DNA of 64,000 bases, taken from positions 620,001-684,000 of the forward strand of contig CAVWQV010000006.1 in the NCBI GenBank assembly GCA_963757115.1, read 5' to 3'. A program made the translations under genes and the position numbers. The notes under the pieces were generated by a model. The model was not told the origin of the DNA. It worked only from the letters and a program-made list of their open reading frames with translations, and made no database searches. Source of the stretch: CAVWQV01 sp963757115. GTDB taxonomy: Bacteria; Pseudomonadota; Alphaproteobacteria; Acetobacterales; Acetobacteraceae. How positions within the stretch are numbered: position 1 is the first letter of the stretch; every line of letters begins with the position of its first letter. Below, one piece after another: positions 1 through 8,519 of the stretch.

Positions 1-578
1 GCATTGGTCGCGATCCGTTCGTCCAGGCTCGGCGTTTGCACCGTTCCCGGACAGATGCAGTTGCATCGGATGCCGCGTGAGACGTAGTCGGCCGCGACCG
101 ACTTGGTGAGCCCTACCACGGCGGCTTTGGTCGTGCCGTAGATCGACCGATTCGGCGCGCCTTTGATGCTGCCGGCGGCGGAGGCCATGTTGATGATCGA
201 GCCCCCGCCACGCTCCAACATGCCGGGCAGGAAAGCGCGGACGGTGCGGAATACGGAGCGCACGTTCAGCGCGAAGGCAAACTCCCACTCCGCTTCCGTC
301 GCCTGGAGGATGGTCCCCTGGTGCACGAACCCCGCGCAGTTGAACAGGACGTCGACCGGTCCGGCGGCGGCCGATGCGGCCCTGATCGCGTCGGGATCGA
401 GGACGTCCAAGCGCCGGACCGCGATCCGCTCACTGGCAAGTGCTTCGAGCAACCCGTCGTTCACGTCTGTCGCGATGACCCGCGCTCCAGCGGCGGCGAA
501 GGCGAGCGCCGTCGCGCGTCCGATGCCTTGTCCCGCGGCGGTGACGAAGGCGGTCTTCCCGCTGAGCGTGTCCGGCAT
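1..578 (-). CDS. SDR family oxidoreductase (3-hydroxybutyrate dehydrogenase type 2-like), C-terminus cut by window edge
   Basis: The gene begins at ATG 578 and runs off the left edge of the window, giving about 192 residues with no frame break. The N-terminus has a glycine-rich Rossmann motif (TAAGQGIGR), followed by NCAG and the catalytic pair: serine in NMASAAGS and YGTTK (YxxxK). Late in the visible part is CPGTVQTPS, typical of the NAD-dependent DHRS6/BDH2-like subgroup that oxidises short hydroxy acids. The substrate is not readable from sequence. It diverges from the DMT-family gene with about 150 bases between. The assignment to classical SDRs is firm; the 3-hydroxybutyrate label is a family resemblance only. 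Confidence 0.85.
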   Translation of the reverse strand, partial: MPDTLSGKTAFVTAAGQGIGRATALAFAAAGARVIATDVNDGLLEALASERIAVRRLDVLDPDAIRAASAAAGPVDVLFNCAGFVHQGTILQATEAEWEFAFALNVRSVFRTVRAFLPGMLERGGGSIINMASAAGSIKGAPNRSIYGTTKAAVVGLTKSVAADYVSRGIRCNCICPGTVQTPSLDERIATN

Positions 579-726
579 GACACCTTGGGTGGCCGAGTGG
601 CTGGGAGGGCAAAGTGGCCGCGGCCGCATCGCGGTGTCAACCCGGCCCGACCGGCTGCACGGCCGCTTGATCGGGTGATCACCCGTAGCGTATCGCGCAC
701 TCCGTGCCTGTCCGAGGGGTCTGACC

Positions 727-1170
727 ATGAACGCACTGCTGGCCGGGTTCGCCGCGGTCGCCGGCCTGCTCAACGCCGTCCAGGCGGGCTGCAATGCCAC
801 GCTCGGCAAATCGCTCGGCCCGTTCCCGGCCGCCCTCGTGGTTGCCGCCGTGAGCTTCGTGACCATCCTGCTCGCGGCTTTGGTCTCCGGCCGGTTCGCG
901 TTGCCCGAATGGCGCGCGATGGTGGAAGCTCCCTGGTGGGCGTGGGTGGGCGGAACGCTTGCCGCCGTGTTCGTCCTGTCGCAGCTATTGGCGGCCGAAG
1001 CGCTCGGGTCCGCCCTGTTCATGGGCTTGGCGGTAACAGCGGCCATCGTGATGTCGCTTGCCCTCGACCATTGGGGGCTTGCCGGCTTCAAGCAGCATCC
1101 GCTCGGCTGGGCGCGCGCGGTCGGGGCCGTGCTGATGCTGGCCGGTCTCGGGCTGATCGCCCGATACTAG
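727..1170 (+). CDS. DMT-superfamily small membrane protein (DUF606/YdcZ family)
   Basis: This 147-residue, very hydrophobic protein has about five predicted membrane helices and ends just after the last one. The N-terminal stretch with NAVQAGCNATLGKSLG and the short total length fit the DUF606 (YdcZ) half-size members of the drug/metabolite transporter superfamily, which act as dimers or pairs in the inner membrane. No substrate can be assigned. A GAGGGG ribosome-binding site lies six bases before the ATG. The gene converges with the quinone oxidoreductase gene, leaving only six bases between the two stops, so any terminator must lie inside a neighbour. Confidence 0.8.
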   Translation: MNALLAGFAAVAGLLNAVQAGCNATLGKSLGPFPAALVVAAVSFVTILLAALVSGRFALPEWRAMVEAPWWAWVGGTLAAVFVLSQLLAAEALGSALFMGLAVTAAIVMSLALDHWGLAGFKQHPLGWARAVGAVLMLAGLGLIARY

Positions 1171-1176
1171 AGCGCG

Positions 1177-2154
1177 CTAGACGGTGAGCACGATCTTGCC
1201 CGCGTGCTCGCGAGACAGCAGCGCGGCCATGGCGATGCTCACGTCCCGGAGCGGGTAGGTGGTTGCGACGCGGGGGCGGAGCCGCCCTGCTTGCCACCAG
1301 CGCAACATCTCGCTGAGCCCGGCGGCAGCGGAGGCGGGGTCGCGCTCCGAGTTCGCCCCCCACACGACCCCGATCACCGAGACATTCTTCACCAGAACGA
1401 GGTTGGCCGGGATGGCGGGGACCCGGCCGGACGCGAAACCCACCACCAGCATTCGCGCTTCCCAGTTCGTGGCCCGCAGCGCCGAGTCGAACGCGTCGCC
1501 ACCCACCGGATCGAACACTACGTCCGCACCCGCGCCGCCGGTGAGCGCGCGGACGCGATCCCGGAGGTTTTCCTCGCGGTAATCGATCGCCTCGTCCGCT
1601 CCGTGCTCGCGCGCGACGACGCACTTGGCTGGGCTGCCAGCCGCAGCGATCACCCTGGCGCCGAGCTGCTTGCCGACCTCGACGGCGGCCAATCCGACGC
1701 CTCCCGCGGCGCCGAGCACGAGCAGCGTTTCGCCCGCACAGAGCCGTCCCCGGTGCGTCAGCGCGAAGTGCGCCGTGCCGTACGTGATCGGGAAGCTCGC
1801 GGCAGTGACCCAGTCCATCGCATCCGGGATCGGCACCACTAGCTCGTCGTCGAGCACGATCTCTTCGGCGAAGCCACCGGCCACGCGAAGATAGGCGACC
1901 ACCCGCTCGCCCACACGCCGCGCCGAGACGCTCGGCCCGACCTCCACCACCTCGCCCGCGATCTCAATGCCGGGGATGAAGGGGAACGGTGGTTTCACCT
2001 GATACTGACCGGCCACCATCAACGTATCGGCAAAGTTGAGCCCCGCCGCGTAGATGCGCACCCGAACGCTATTCGGCTTCAAGGCAGGAGCCGGCACCTC
2101 CTCCACGCGGAGGGCGTCGGGCGGCCCCCAAGCGCGACAAAGCACAGCCTGCAT
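1177..2154 (-). CDS. NADPH:quinone oxidoreductase family protein (zinc-free MDR)
   Basis: A 325-residue medium-chain reductase. The N-terminal GroES-like domain carries AAGLNFADTLMVAGQYQ and PFIPGIEIAGEV but lacks the catalytic zinc ligands of alcohol dehydrogenases. The Rossmann domain has GAAGGVGLAAVEVGKQLGA. This is the pattern of QOR-type NADPH:quinone or enoyl reductases that reduce electrophilic carbonyls or enoyl-CoA-like substrates. The start at 2154 is secured by a strong AAGGAGG site at 2161-2167, about six bases upstream. It diverges from the acyl-CoA dehydrogenase at 2315, suggesting a shared short-chain or branched acyl pathway (inference). Confidence 0.87.
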   Translation of the reverse strand: MQAVLCRAWGPPDALRVEEVPAPALKPNSVRVRIYAAGLNFADTLMVAGQYQVKPPFPFIPGIEIAGEVVEVGPSVSARRVGERVVAYLRVAGGFAEEIVLDDELVVPIPDAMDWVTAASFPITYGTAHFALTHRGRLCAGETLLVLGAAGGVGLAAVEVGKQLGARVIAAAGSPAKCVVAREHGADEAIDYREENLRDRVRALTGGAGADVVFDPVGGDAFDSALRATNWEARMLVVGFASGRVPAIPANLVLVKNVSVIGVVWGANSERDPASAAAGLSEMLRWWQAGRLRPRVATTYPLRDVSIAMAALLSREHAGKIVLTV

Positions 2155-2260
2155 CGGCTACCTCCTTAGCGGCAGTAAAGGCTGCGGCGGCGGCCGGGGC
2201 CGGTCAAGCGCGCCGGTGACGGAGAGCGGCCTTCCGCGCGCTGCCTGATGTAAGGGCCGA

Positions 2261-2289
2261 TTGACGCGCGGGGCCGCCGTTCCCAGACT
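2261..2289 (+). promoter_or_regulatory. Weak sigma70-like promoter for the acyl-CoA dehydrogenase
   Basis: TTGACG at 2261-2266 is followed after 17 bases by CAGACT at 2284-2289, in the space between two divergent genes. The -35 is good and the -10 is poor, so this is a tentative call. Confidence 0.3.
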
Positions 2290-2314
2290 GCGCTCCCTAG
2301 CGGAGAGAGACGTC

Positions 2315-3480
2315 ATGGATTTCGCACTGTCCGCCGCGCAGGAGCAGATCCGCGCCGAAGTCCTGCGGCAATGCGCTCGCTTCGGGGATGAATACTGGCT
2401 CGCAAGGAGCGCGAAGCCACCTTTCCGGAGGATTTCTACCAGGCGATCGCGGAAACCGGATGGCTCGGTATCGCCATGCCCGAGGAGTACGGCGGCGCGG
2501 GGCTCGGCATTACCGAAGCGGCGTTGATGATGGGCGCGGTCGCGGAATCGGGCGCCTGTCTCAGCGGGGCCTCCGCGATCCACATGAACATCTTCGGGCT
2601 GAACCCCGTCGTCGTGTTCGGCACGGAAGCGCAGAAACGGAGAATGCTGCCGCCGCTGATCGAAGGCCGCGAAAAGGCCTGCTTCGCCGTGACCGAACCG
2701 AATGTCGGATTGAACACGACCCAGCTTCGCACCCGCGCCGAGCGTCGAGGCGAGCGTTACGTGGTCAACGGCCAGAAGATCTGGACCTCGACGGCGCAGG
2801 TCGCGGACAAGGTGCTGCTGCTTACGCGCACCACACCGCTCGAGGACGTGCGGCGCAAAACGGACGGGCTGACGTTGTTCTACACCGAGCTCGATCGGTC
2901 GCGCGTGGAAGTGCGGCTGATCGAGAAGATGGGCCGGCACGCGGTCAACTCGAACATGCTGTTTATCGACGGTCTGGAGATCCCGGCCGAGGACCGCATT
3001 GGCGAGGAAGGGCAGGGCTTCCGCGCCATCCTGCACGGAATAAATCCCGAGCGCATCCTGATCGCCGCCGAGGCCGTGGGGATCGGCCGCGCCGCCCTGG
3101 CGCGAGCGACCCAATATGCGAAGGAGCGCATCGTGTTCAACCGGCCGATCGGGCAGAATCAGGCAATCCAGCACCCGCTCGCGGTCGCCTGGGCCAATCT
3201 CGAAGCCGCCGACCTGATGACCATGAAGGCCGCGGCCTTGTATGATTCCGGCCGGGAATGCGGTGCGGAGGCGAACGCCGCGAAATACCTCGCCGCCGAG
3301 GCCGGGTTCCACGCCTGCGAGCGCGCCGTCATGACCCATGGCGGCATGGGCTACGCGCAGGAATACCATGTCGAGCGTTACTTCCGCGAAAGCTTGATCC
3401 CGCGCATCGCGCCGATCAGCCCCGAGTTGATCCTGAGCTTCATCGCCGAGCGCGTGCTCGGCCTGCCAAAATCCTATTGA
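2315..3480 (+). CDS. Acyl-CoA dehydrogenase (one apparent frameshift near 2400)
   Basis: FAD-dependent alpha,beta-dehydrogenation of an acyl-CoA. The start ATG at 2315 (MDFALSAAQEQIRAEV) has a GGAGAGAG site just before it. After DEYWLA the reading frame changes: the family sequence continues one frame over as KERE..FPEDFYQ..GWLGIAMPEEYGG, as if one base is missing at about 2398-2404. The rest is intact, with CFAVTEPN and GQKIWTSTA in the middle domain and MTHGGMGYAQEYHVERYFRES near the C-terminus. The reconstructed length of 388 residues is normal. It overlaps the next gene by one base (TGATG), so the two are translationally coupled. An intact enzyme with a sequence error is likelier than a pseudogene. 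Confidence 0.85.
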
Positions 3481-4754
3481 TGGCGCCGCGCGTCGTCCTG
3501 CCTGAGGCGTTGGATCTGCGCGAGTGGGTCCGTCCCGGCGACCAGATCGTGTGGGGCGACATCGCGGCCGAGCCACAGACACTGACCGAGGCGCTGGTCG
3601 CCCAGCGCGCGGATCTCGGCGGCGTCTCGGTGTTCCTGTCGGTCGCCTTCACGGACACCTTCCGGCCGGAACACGCCGACCACATCCGCATGATCGGGAT
3701 CGGCGGTCTCGGAACGCTTCGGCGCCTGACCCGGGCCGAGGTGGTCGAAATCATCCCGTGCGCGTTCGGCCAGGTGCATTCCTACTTCGCGACCGGCGCG
3801 ATCCCTTGCGACGTCGCCTTCGTGCAGGTGAGCCCGCCCGGTCCCGACGGCCGTTACAGCTACGGCGTGACCGGCGACTTCATCGCCGCCGCCGTCGCCC
3901 GCGCCCGGGTCGTCGTGGCCGAGGTGAACGATCAAGTCCCGTATACCTTCGGCGACGTTTCCCTGGCACCCGACCGCATTGACGTGCTGGTGCCGACCTC
4001 GCGGCCCGTCGTGACGCTCGCCTCTGCGCCGCCCGGTGCGGTGGAGCAGGCGATCGCGCGGCACGCCGGGCACTACATCGGCGACGGTGCAACGATGCAG
4101 ATGGGCGTCGGCATCATCCCGGATGCCGTGCTGGGTTCGCTGGCCGACCGGCGCGACCTGGGCATCCACACCGGGATCGTCACCGACATCTTGGTCGATC
4201 TGGTCGAGGCCGGCGCAGTGACGAACGAGCGCAAGCCAATCGACCAGGGCGTCTCGATCACCGGAGCGTTGGCGGGTACGCGGCGGCTTTACGACTATGC
4301 CCACATGAACCGGAAGGTTGGGATGCGGGAGTCTACCCACACGCACGGTGACGCTGTGCTGACGTGCCTGCCCAATCTCATCACGGTCAATTCGGCGCTC
4401 GAGGTCGATCTGACCGGACAGGTCAACGCGGAACACACTGAGACGGAGTATCTCGGCGGCATCGGCGGCCAGGCGGACTACGTCCGCAATGGCCAGCGTG
4501 CTCCACACGGCCATTCGATCATTGCACTTCCGGCGACGGCGCGCGGCGGGATCAGTCGCGTCCGGGCGCGGCTGTCGGGCAGCGTGACAACCGCACGAGC
4601 GGATGTGGACGTCATCGTCACCGAGTTCGGCGCCGCCGAGTTGCGCGCCCAGCCGATCCGCGAGCGAGCCCGCCGGCTTATCGCCATTGCCCATCCCGAC
4701 CATCGGGAAGCGCTGGAACGCGAGGCGCACGATCTATTCCGGCGCGGATTCTAG
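3480..4754 (+). CDS. Acetyl-CoA hydrolase/transferase family protein, catalytic Glu apparently replaced by Gly
   Basis: A 424-residue member of the 4-hydroxybutyrate/acetate CoA-transferase family. These enzymes move CoA between carboxylates through a glutamyl-CoA thioester. The N-terminal domain has PGDQIVWGDIAAEP; the C-terminal domain has GIGIIPD-like GVGIIPDAVL and a well-conserved stretch GIHTGIVTDILVDLVEAGAV. In active family members the same position reads GIHTE, the E being the nucleophile. Here residue 232 is glycine. It may use another residue, be a hydrolase-like offshoot, or be inactive. Start ATG 3480 overlaps the dehydrogenase stop, so both genes form one acyl-CoA operon. Confidence 0.82.
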   Translation: MAPRVVLPEALDLREWVRPGDQIVWGDIAAEPQTLTEALVAQRADLGGVSVFLSVAFTDTFRPEHADHIRMIGIGGLGTLRRLTRAEVVEIIPCAFGQVHSYFATGAIPCDVAFVQVSPPGPDGRYSYGVTGDFIAAAVARARVVVAEVNDQVPYTFGDVSLAPDRIDVLVPTSRPVVTLASAPPGAVEQAIARHAGHYIGDGATMQMGVGIIPDAVLGSLADRRDLGIHTGIVTDILVDLVEAGAVTNERKPIDQGVSITGALAGTRRLYDYAHMNRKVGMRESTHTHGDAVLTCLPNLITVNSALEVDLTGQVNAEHTETEYLGGIGGQADYVRNGQRAPHGHSIIALPATARGGISRVRARLSGSVTTARADVDVIVTEFGAAELRAQPIRERARRLIAIAHPDHREALEREAHDLFRRGF

Positions 4755-4816
4755 CGTACGCCAATATGATTGCGCGCGCCGGAACTAAGGCGTGTCAATT
4801 GTTACGATACGTTCGC

Positions 4817-6610
4817 TCAATTGCCCAGCAGCAGCAACACAAGCGCGAACAACGCCAATCCTGCGGTGAGCCAGGCGATGTAATCGCCGATCCGGCCGCT
4901 GTGCAACGCCTGCAATGCGTCGAACAGGGGCGTGGAGATCCGGTCCACCCCACCCGTGAAGGCGCGCGGCAGGTAGCCGCGGCCGAGTTCGAAGCCGGCG
5001 ATTAAGAACGCGACGCCCACCGACCCCCATGGCAGGAGCGACGAAGGCGGAGGCGGAAGGCTCGCATCGATCGCCGTCGCGGGTTGGGTCGCTCCGCCGA
5101 GTATCGCCGCCGCGTCCGGGTGCATGAACTGCGCGGCCGCCAACGCGGCCCAATCCGTTGCCGTGTGGGAGCCCACAAGAGCAAGCGCCAAGAGCGTCGA
5201 GGCTGGCAAAAGCATGAGCCAAAGCGGTCGGTCGGCTTTCTCCTGCTCCTCAGCAGTTGGCGCGCGTTCCTCGTCGCCGCTGACGTGGCCGAAGCCGAAA
5301 AACACGCGACCCGTCACGCGCAGCACGGCGGCACCCGTACACGCCGTCGCGACAACCATCGGCACTTCGAGCCAGGCATGGCCGGAGCGCTCCGCGGCAC
5401 TTCGTATCAGTTCAAAACCGCGGTCGAGCGAGCCGAGCGGCAGCCCGGCCAGTGCCAGGCCGCCCACCGCCATCGCCACACCGGCGGGCCGGATGCCGCG
5501 CCCGAGGCCGCGTAGCCCGAGTTCGTCAATGCCGCCGCATGTCGCGAGCAGAATGCCGGCGATCATGAACAGCGATCCCTTCACCAGGCCGTGCCCCACA
5601 AGGTAGACCAGCATCCCGGTAAGTGCGTCGTGGCGCAGCAGCGACAGTCCGATCAGCAGGATCCCGGTGTGGGAGATGGTCGAGAACGCCAACAGCCGCT
5701 TGATGTGCCGTTGCGACAACGCCATCAGCCCGCCGAGCACAGCACTCGCGGCGCCGAGTCCGAGCAGCAGGGTGCCGATCGCCGCGTCGATCGCGGGATC
5801 AGCGGGGAACACCGCCCAGGCGAGCTTGGCAACCCCGTAGATCCCGAGTGCCACCATCAGCCCGGAGAAAATGACGGATACCGGGCTCGGCGCCACGGCG
5901 TGCGCGTCGGAGAGCCAGAAATGGAACGGCACCTGCGCGGCCTTGATCAGCAGGCCGGTGGCGAGCAGCGCGAAAGCGCCGAGGACCACCGGGTCGCGCG
6001 GCGCTTCGGCTACGGCCCGGGCGATCGCCGACATGTCGAGCGCCCCCGCCTGCGCGTAGATCAGGCCGATCCCCGCCAGGAACAAGTAGCTGCCGACAGT
6101 GTTGACGATGGTGAAGTTGAGCGCGCCCTCCAGCGCGTCCGTGCGTAACTGATAGCCGGTGAGAGCGAAGGCTGCGACGCTCATCACTTCGAACCAGACG
6201 AACATGTTGAACAAGTCGTGCGTGAGCGTGAAGCCGATCATCGCAGCCATGAACAGCAGCATCAGGATGTGGAAGTGCGCGTGCACCTCGTCGTAGTAGC
6301 CCCAGGCGAAAACGAGGGTGGCAGCGAACAGCGCCCCCGCGAAAGTGGCCAGCGCGGCGCCGACCTGGTCCACGGCGAAGCTGATGCCGAGCACCAAGCC
6401 GTCGCGCGGCACCCATCCGCCGAACCAGTAAACGAGCGGCCCATCGGCGGCCCGCGCCGCCATCATGGCGCAGATTGCGGCTGCAGCAACGGCTGTTGCG
6501 ATTGCAACGATATCGGGCAGTCGCCGGGGCAAGACGTGCCCGGTCGCGAGCAGCAGGCCGGCGATCGCCAGCGGCCCGGCCACGGGCAGAGGCGGCAGCC
6601 AGCTTGTCAT
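4817..6610 (-). CDS. mnhD: Proton-conducting antiporter subunit D (MnhD/MrpD, ND5-like), 597 aa
   Basis: A polytopic inner-membrane protein of the NuoL/M/N and MrpD class that carries the ion channel of Mrp antiporters and complex I. About 14-16 helices are visible. The conserved WFEVMSVAAFALTGYQ, KAAQVPFHFWLSDAHAVAPSPVS and LLAFSTISHTG segments contain the buried Glu, Lys and His of the proton path. At 597 residues it is about 100 longer than typical MrpD. The extra C-terminus (a lateral-helix-like VDRISTPLFDALQALHSG stretch plus a final helix) resembles the NuoL/MrpA tail. Last gene of the seven-gene unit, its ATG overlaps mnhC by four bases. Confidence 0.9.
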   Translation of the reverse strand: MTSWLPPLPVAGPLAIAGLLLATGHVLPRRLPDIVAIATAVAAAAICAMMAARAADGPLVYWFGGWVPRDGLVLGISFAVDQVGAALATFAGALFAATLVFAWGYYDEVHAHFHILMLLFMAAMIGFTLTHDLFNMFVWFEVMSVAAFALTGYQLRTDALEGALNFTIVNTVGSYLFLAGIGLIYAQAGALDMSAIARAVAEAPRDPVVLGAFALLATGLLIKAAQVPFHFWLSDAHAVAPSPVSVIFSGLMVALGIYGVAKLAWAVFPADPAIDAAIGTLLLGLGAASAVLGGLMALSQRHIKRLLAFSTISHTGILLIGLSLLRHDALTGMLVYLVGHGLVKGSLFMIAGILLATCGGIDELGLRGLGRGIRPAGVAMAVGGLALAGLPLGSLDRGFELIRSAAERSGHAWLEVPMVVATACTGAAVLRVTGRVFFGFGHVSGDEERAPTAEEQEKADRPLWLMLLPASTLLALALVGSHTATDWAALAAAQFMHPDAAAILGGATQPATAIDASLPPPPSSLLPWGSVGVAFLIAGFELGRGYLPRAFTGGVDRISTPLFDALQALHSGRIGDYIAWLTAGLALFALVLLLLGN

Positions 6611-6963
6611 TGGCGGAGTGGCTTGAGCTCTTCAGGGTCTAATGTGCCGCGTCGCTTGTGCAGTTGCAGCGCGAGCGCGAGCAGCAGGGCAGTGACGGTC
6701 GCGCCCACCACGACATCGGTGAGCACGAGGGCGTGGACAACTGGATCGACGGCCGGCGTGCCGGGCGGATGCGTGTAGAAAATCGGCGCGATGGCGTCGG
6801 CGCGGAAGCTGACGGCGAGCAACAGCACGTATGTCGCCGCTTGCACGATCGACAGGCAGCCGATGAGGTGGACGAAGTTCCGGCTGGTGACCATCCCATA
6901 GAGGCCCATTCCGAGCAGCCATGCCGCCACCGCCCAGGGCAGCAGGCCCGCCGCAAAGTTCAA
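6607..6963 (-). CDS. mnhC: Na+/H+ antiporter subunit C (MnhC/MrpC, NuoK-like)
   Basis: 118 residues with three membrane helices. It matches the NuoK/MrpC family, including the NFVHLIGCLSI segment in helix 2 and the DPVVHALVLTDVVVGATVTAL stretch, which has the conserved acidic residue in the membrane. It is a structural and proton-path subunit of the Mrp-type complex. Stop/start overlaps of four bases (ATGA) tie it to mnhB upstream and mnhD downstream, so the three are translationally coupled. Confidence 0.9.
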   Translation of the reverse strand: MNFAAGLLPWAVAAWLLGMGLYGMVTSRNFVHLIGCLSIVQAATYVLLLAVSFRADAIAPIFYTHPPGTPAVDPVVHALVLTDVVVGATVTALLLALALQLHKRRGTLDPEELKPLRQ

Positions 6964-7721
6964 GGGTCGTCTCCGGGCTGCTCCGCGCGCGTTTCCTCGA
7001 GAAACTCGATGAAAAGCACTAGGAAGCCGCCCGCGACGGCGAGAGCGACCCCGGCGTTCTCAACCAGCATGAGGCCGCCCGAGAACACGTCGCCAGGCTT
7101 GCCGAGCGGCAGGATGTTCTGCAGGAATGCGGCACCGGTCGCCATGGAGGCGAAACCGCACAGGGCGTAAAGCGTCGCCCCGCCGCCCTCGCACGCGTCC
7201 ATGGCGTGCGAGGAGAGCAGCGTTCGCCACCCGGTATAGCCTTCGCCGAGGTAAACCAGCAGGATGCCCGCCGCGATGATGACCCCACCCTGGAATCCGC
7301 CGCCCGGCGTGGTCATCGCGTGCAACGCGACGTAGACGCCGAACAGCGCGGTTATTCCTGCCAGCAGCCGCGTGGTGAGAACCACTGCGTCAGCGTGCGG
7401 TCGAATCGGCCGCCCCGGCACCTGACCGGGCTTGGCGCTTAACTGCTCTCCCCGTATGCCGCGCAGCAGGATGGAGGCGCCCGTCACGGCACAGAGCAGC
7501 ATGAACTCCTCACCGAGCGTATCGAAGCCGCGATAGTCGAAATTGACCGCGCTCACCATGTTCGTGACATGCCGCTCTCGCGGTGCCGCCGCGTTGATCG
7601 CATCGCCGTAGGGCAGCTTGTGTGCGCCGAACGCCGGCATGCGCCACGCGACGACTGCGACCGCGGGGAGCAGGCAGGCGCAGGCCAGCGCGAATACCAG
7701 CGTCCGGACGCGCGGGCTCAT
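6960..7721 (-). CDS. mnhB: MnhB/MrpB-domain protein with N-terminal MbhE-like extension
   Basis: 253 residues in two parts. Residues about 1-95 have one helix and a membrane segment with NFDYRGFDTLGEEFMLL, the pattern of MbhE and of the extreme C-terminus of MrpA. The rest is a classic MnhB domain with RPHADAVVLTTRLLAG and ALHAMTTPGGGFQGG. The two modules are separate genes in archaeal Mbh complexes but fused here. Start ATG 7721 is chosen because it overlaps the preceding gene by four bases; the frame stays open upstream but without homology. Confidence 0.87.
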   Translation of the reverse strand: MSPRVRTLVFALACACLLPAVAVVAWRMPAFGAHKLPYGDAINAAAPRERHVTNMVSAVNFDYRGFDTLGEEFMLLCAVTGASILLRGIRGEQLSAKPGQVPGRPIRPHADAVVLTTRLLAGITALFGVYVALHAMTTPGGGFQGGVIIAAGILLVYLGEGYTGWRTLLSSHAMDACEGGGATLYALCGFASMATGAAFLQNILPLGKPGDVFSGGLMLVENAGVALAVAGGFLVLFIEFLEETRAEQPGDDP

Positions 7722-7981
7722 GGTGATCGACCGTCTTTGTCCGGCTTGCGGTCCATTTTGACGCTCGCCATCACGACAAGGAACAGCAGCGGCAGCGCGA
7801 CGCTGCCAACCGCGATCTCCGCGAATGCCACATCGGGCGCTTGCAGGGCCATGAACAGGAGCGAAAGCACGAGCCCGTTCACCGCCATCGCCATCACCTG
7901 CCGGCGCGGCGTGCGCGACAGCACCACACCCGTGCCGGCGGCCGCCGTCAGCATTAGCAGGAGGCCGAGCAGGATCGTCAC
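7718..7981 (-). CDS. DUF4040 / MbhD-like membrane subunit (fragment equivalent of MrpA C-terminus)
   Basis: 87 residues with three helices. The segment LQAPDVAFAEIAVGSVALPLLFLVVM is the signature of the DUF4040/MbhD family, which corresponds to part of the C-terminal region of MrpA and is similar to NuoJ. It follows mnhG and precedes mnhB, exactly where MbhD sits in membrane-bound hydrogenase operons. No ND5-like MrpA body is encoded next to it. ATGA-type overlaps with both neighbours show translational coupling. Confidence 0.85.
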   Translation of the reverse strand: MTILLGLLLMLTAAAGTGVVLSRTPRRQVMAMAVNGLVLSLLFMALQAPDVAFAEIAVGSVALPLLFLVVMASVKMDRKPDKDGRSP

Positions 7982-8271
7982 GAGCGGTCGCGGTCCGCTT
8001 CACGGATGCTCAGCGCCCGGCCGGTCGCGTGCGAAAGCACGGAGCTCGCCAGAAGAGTGACAATCACCGCCAGCAAAAGCTTCCACGCGCGATTAGATCC
8101 GCCGTCCGCGACGAACGCGGCGGCGGCGATTGGTGCAAGAGCGGTCCAGTTCACGAATGCAGCGCAGTGCATCCGGTCGAGCGGCGTCCGTAGCCGGGCC
8201 AACCCCGCGCAGCCGAGCCAAGCCCCGCAGACCGCCACGGCCAGCAACGCATCGATGAGGTAGCGGCTCAC
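7978..8271 (-). CDS. mnhG: Monovalent cation/H+ antiporter subunit G (MnhG/MrpG)
   Basis: 97 residues with three helices. The GLARLRTPLDRMHCAAFVNWTA stretch is the standard MrpG signature (LRmPDvytRLHaa-type). The GTG start at 8271 overlaps the stop of mnhF (GTGA) and is preferred over the longer open frame upstream, which has no homology. It is an accessory membrane subunit of the Mrp complex. Confidence 0.85.
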   Translation of the reverse strand: MSRYLIDALLAVAVCGAWLGCAGLARLRTPLDRMHCAAFVNWTALAPIAAAAFVADGGSNRAWKLLLAVIVTLLASSVLSHATGRALSIREADRDRS

Positions 8272-8519
8272 AGCCAGCGCTCGACGACCGACGCCATGAG
8301 GAGCGTGCCCGGCAAACTGAGCAGGGCAAGGCAGAGCGGGAGGTCGGTGAACGAGCTTTGGTCGAAAACGAAGGTCATCAGCATCAGGATGGCGATAGCC
8401 AAGCTGCTCGCGACCTGAACCGCGATCAGTCGCGACCCGGTACGCCCGAAGCAGCCTCCAGCGACCGATACGGCAAACGGAGGCAACAACGCGATGGTGG
8501 CGAGCATCCAATCGGTCAT
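8268..8519 (-). CDS. mnhF: Monovalent cation/H+ antiporter subunit F (MnhF/MrpF)
   Basis: 83 residues with three helices. It shows the MrpF layout: a first helix, then the polar RLIAVQVASSLAIAILMLMTF segment and an acidic DLPLCLALLSLPGTLL stretch. Start ATG 8519 overlaps the mnhE stop by four bases. It lies between mnhE and mnhG, the canonical order E-F-G. Confidence 0.85.
   Translation of the reverse strand: MTDWMLATIALLPPFAVSVAGGCFGRTGSRLIAVQVASSLAIAILMLMTFVFDQSSFTDLPLCLALLSLPGTLLMASVVERWL

Noticed and set aside
2158..3582. 474-residue open frame on the minus strand opposite the acyl-CoA dehydrogenase
   Set aside because: It is the antisense shadow of a real gene in GC-rich DNA: arginine/glycine/histidine-rich with no recognisable motif.
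4755..4816. Terminator between the CoA-transferase-like gene and mnhD
   Set aside because: Only a five-pair ACGCC/GGCGT repeat with a very long loop; too weak.
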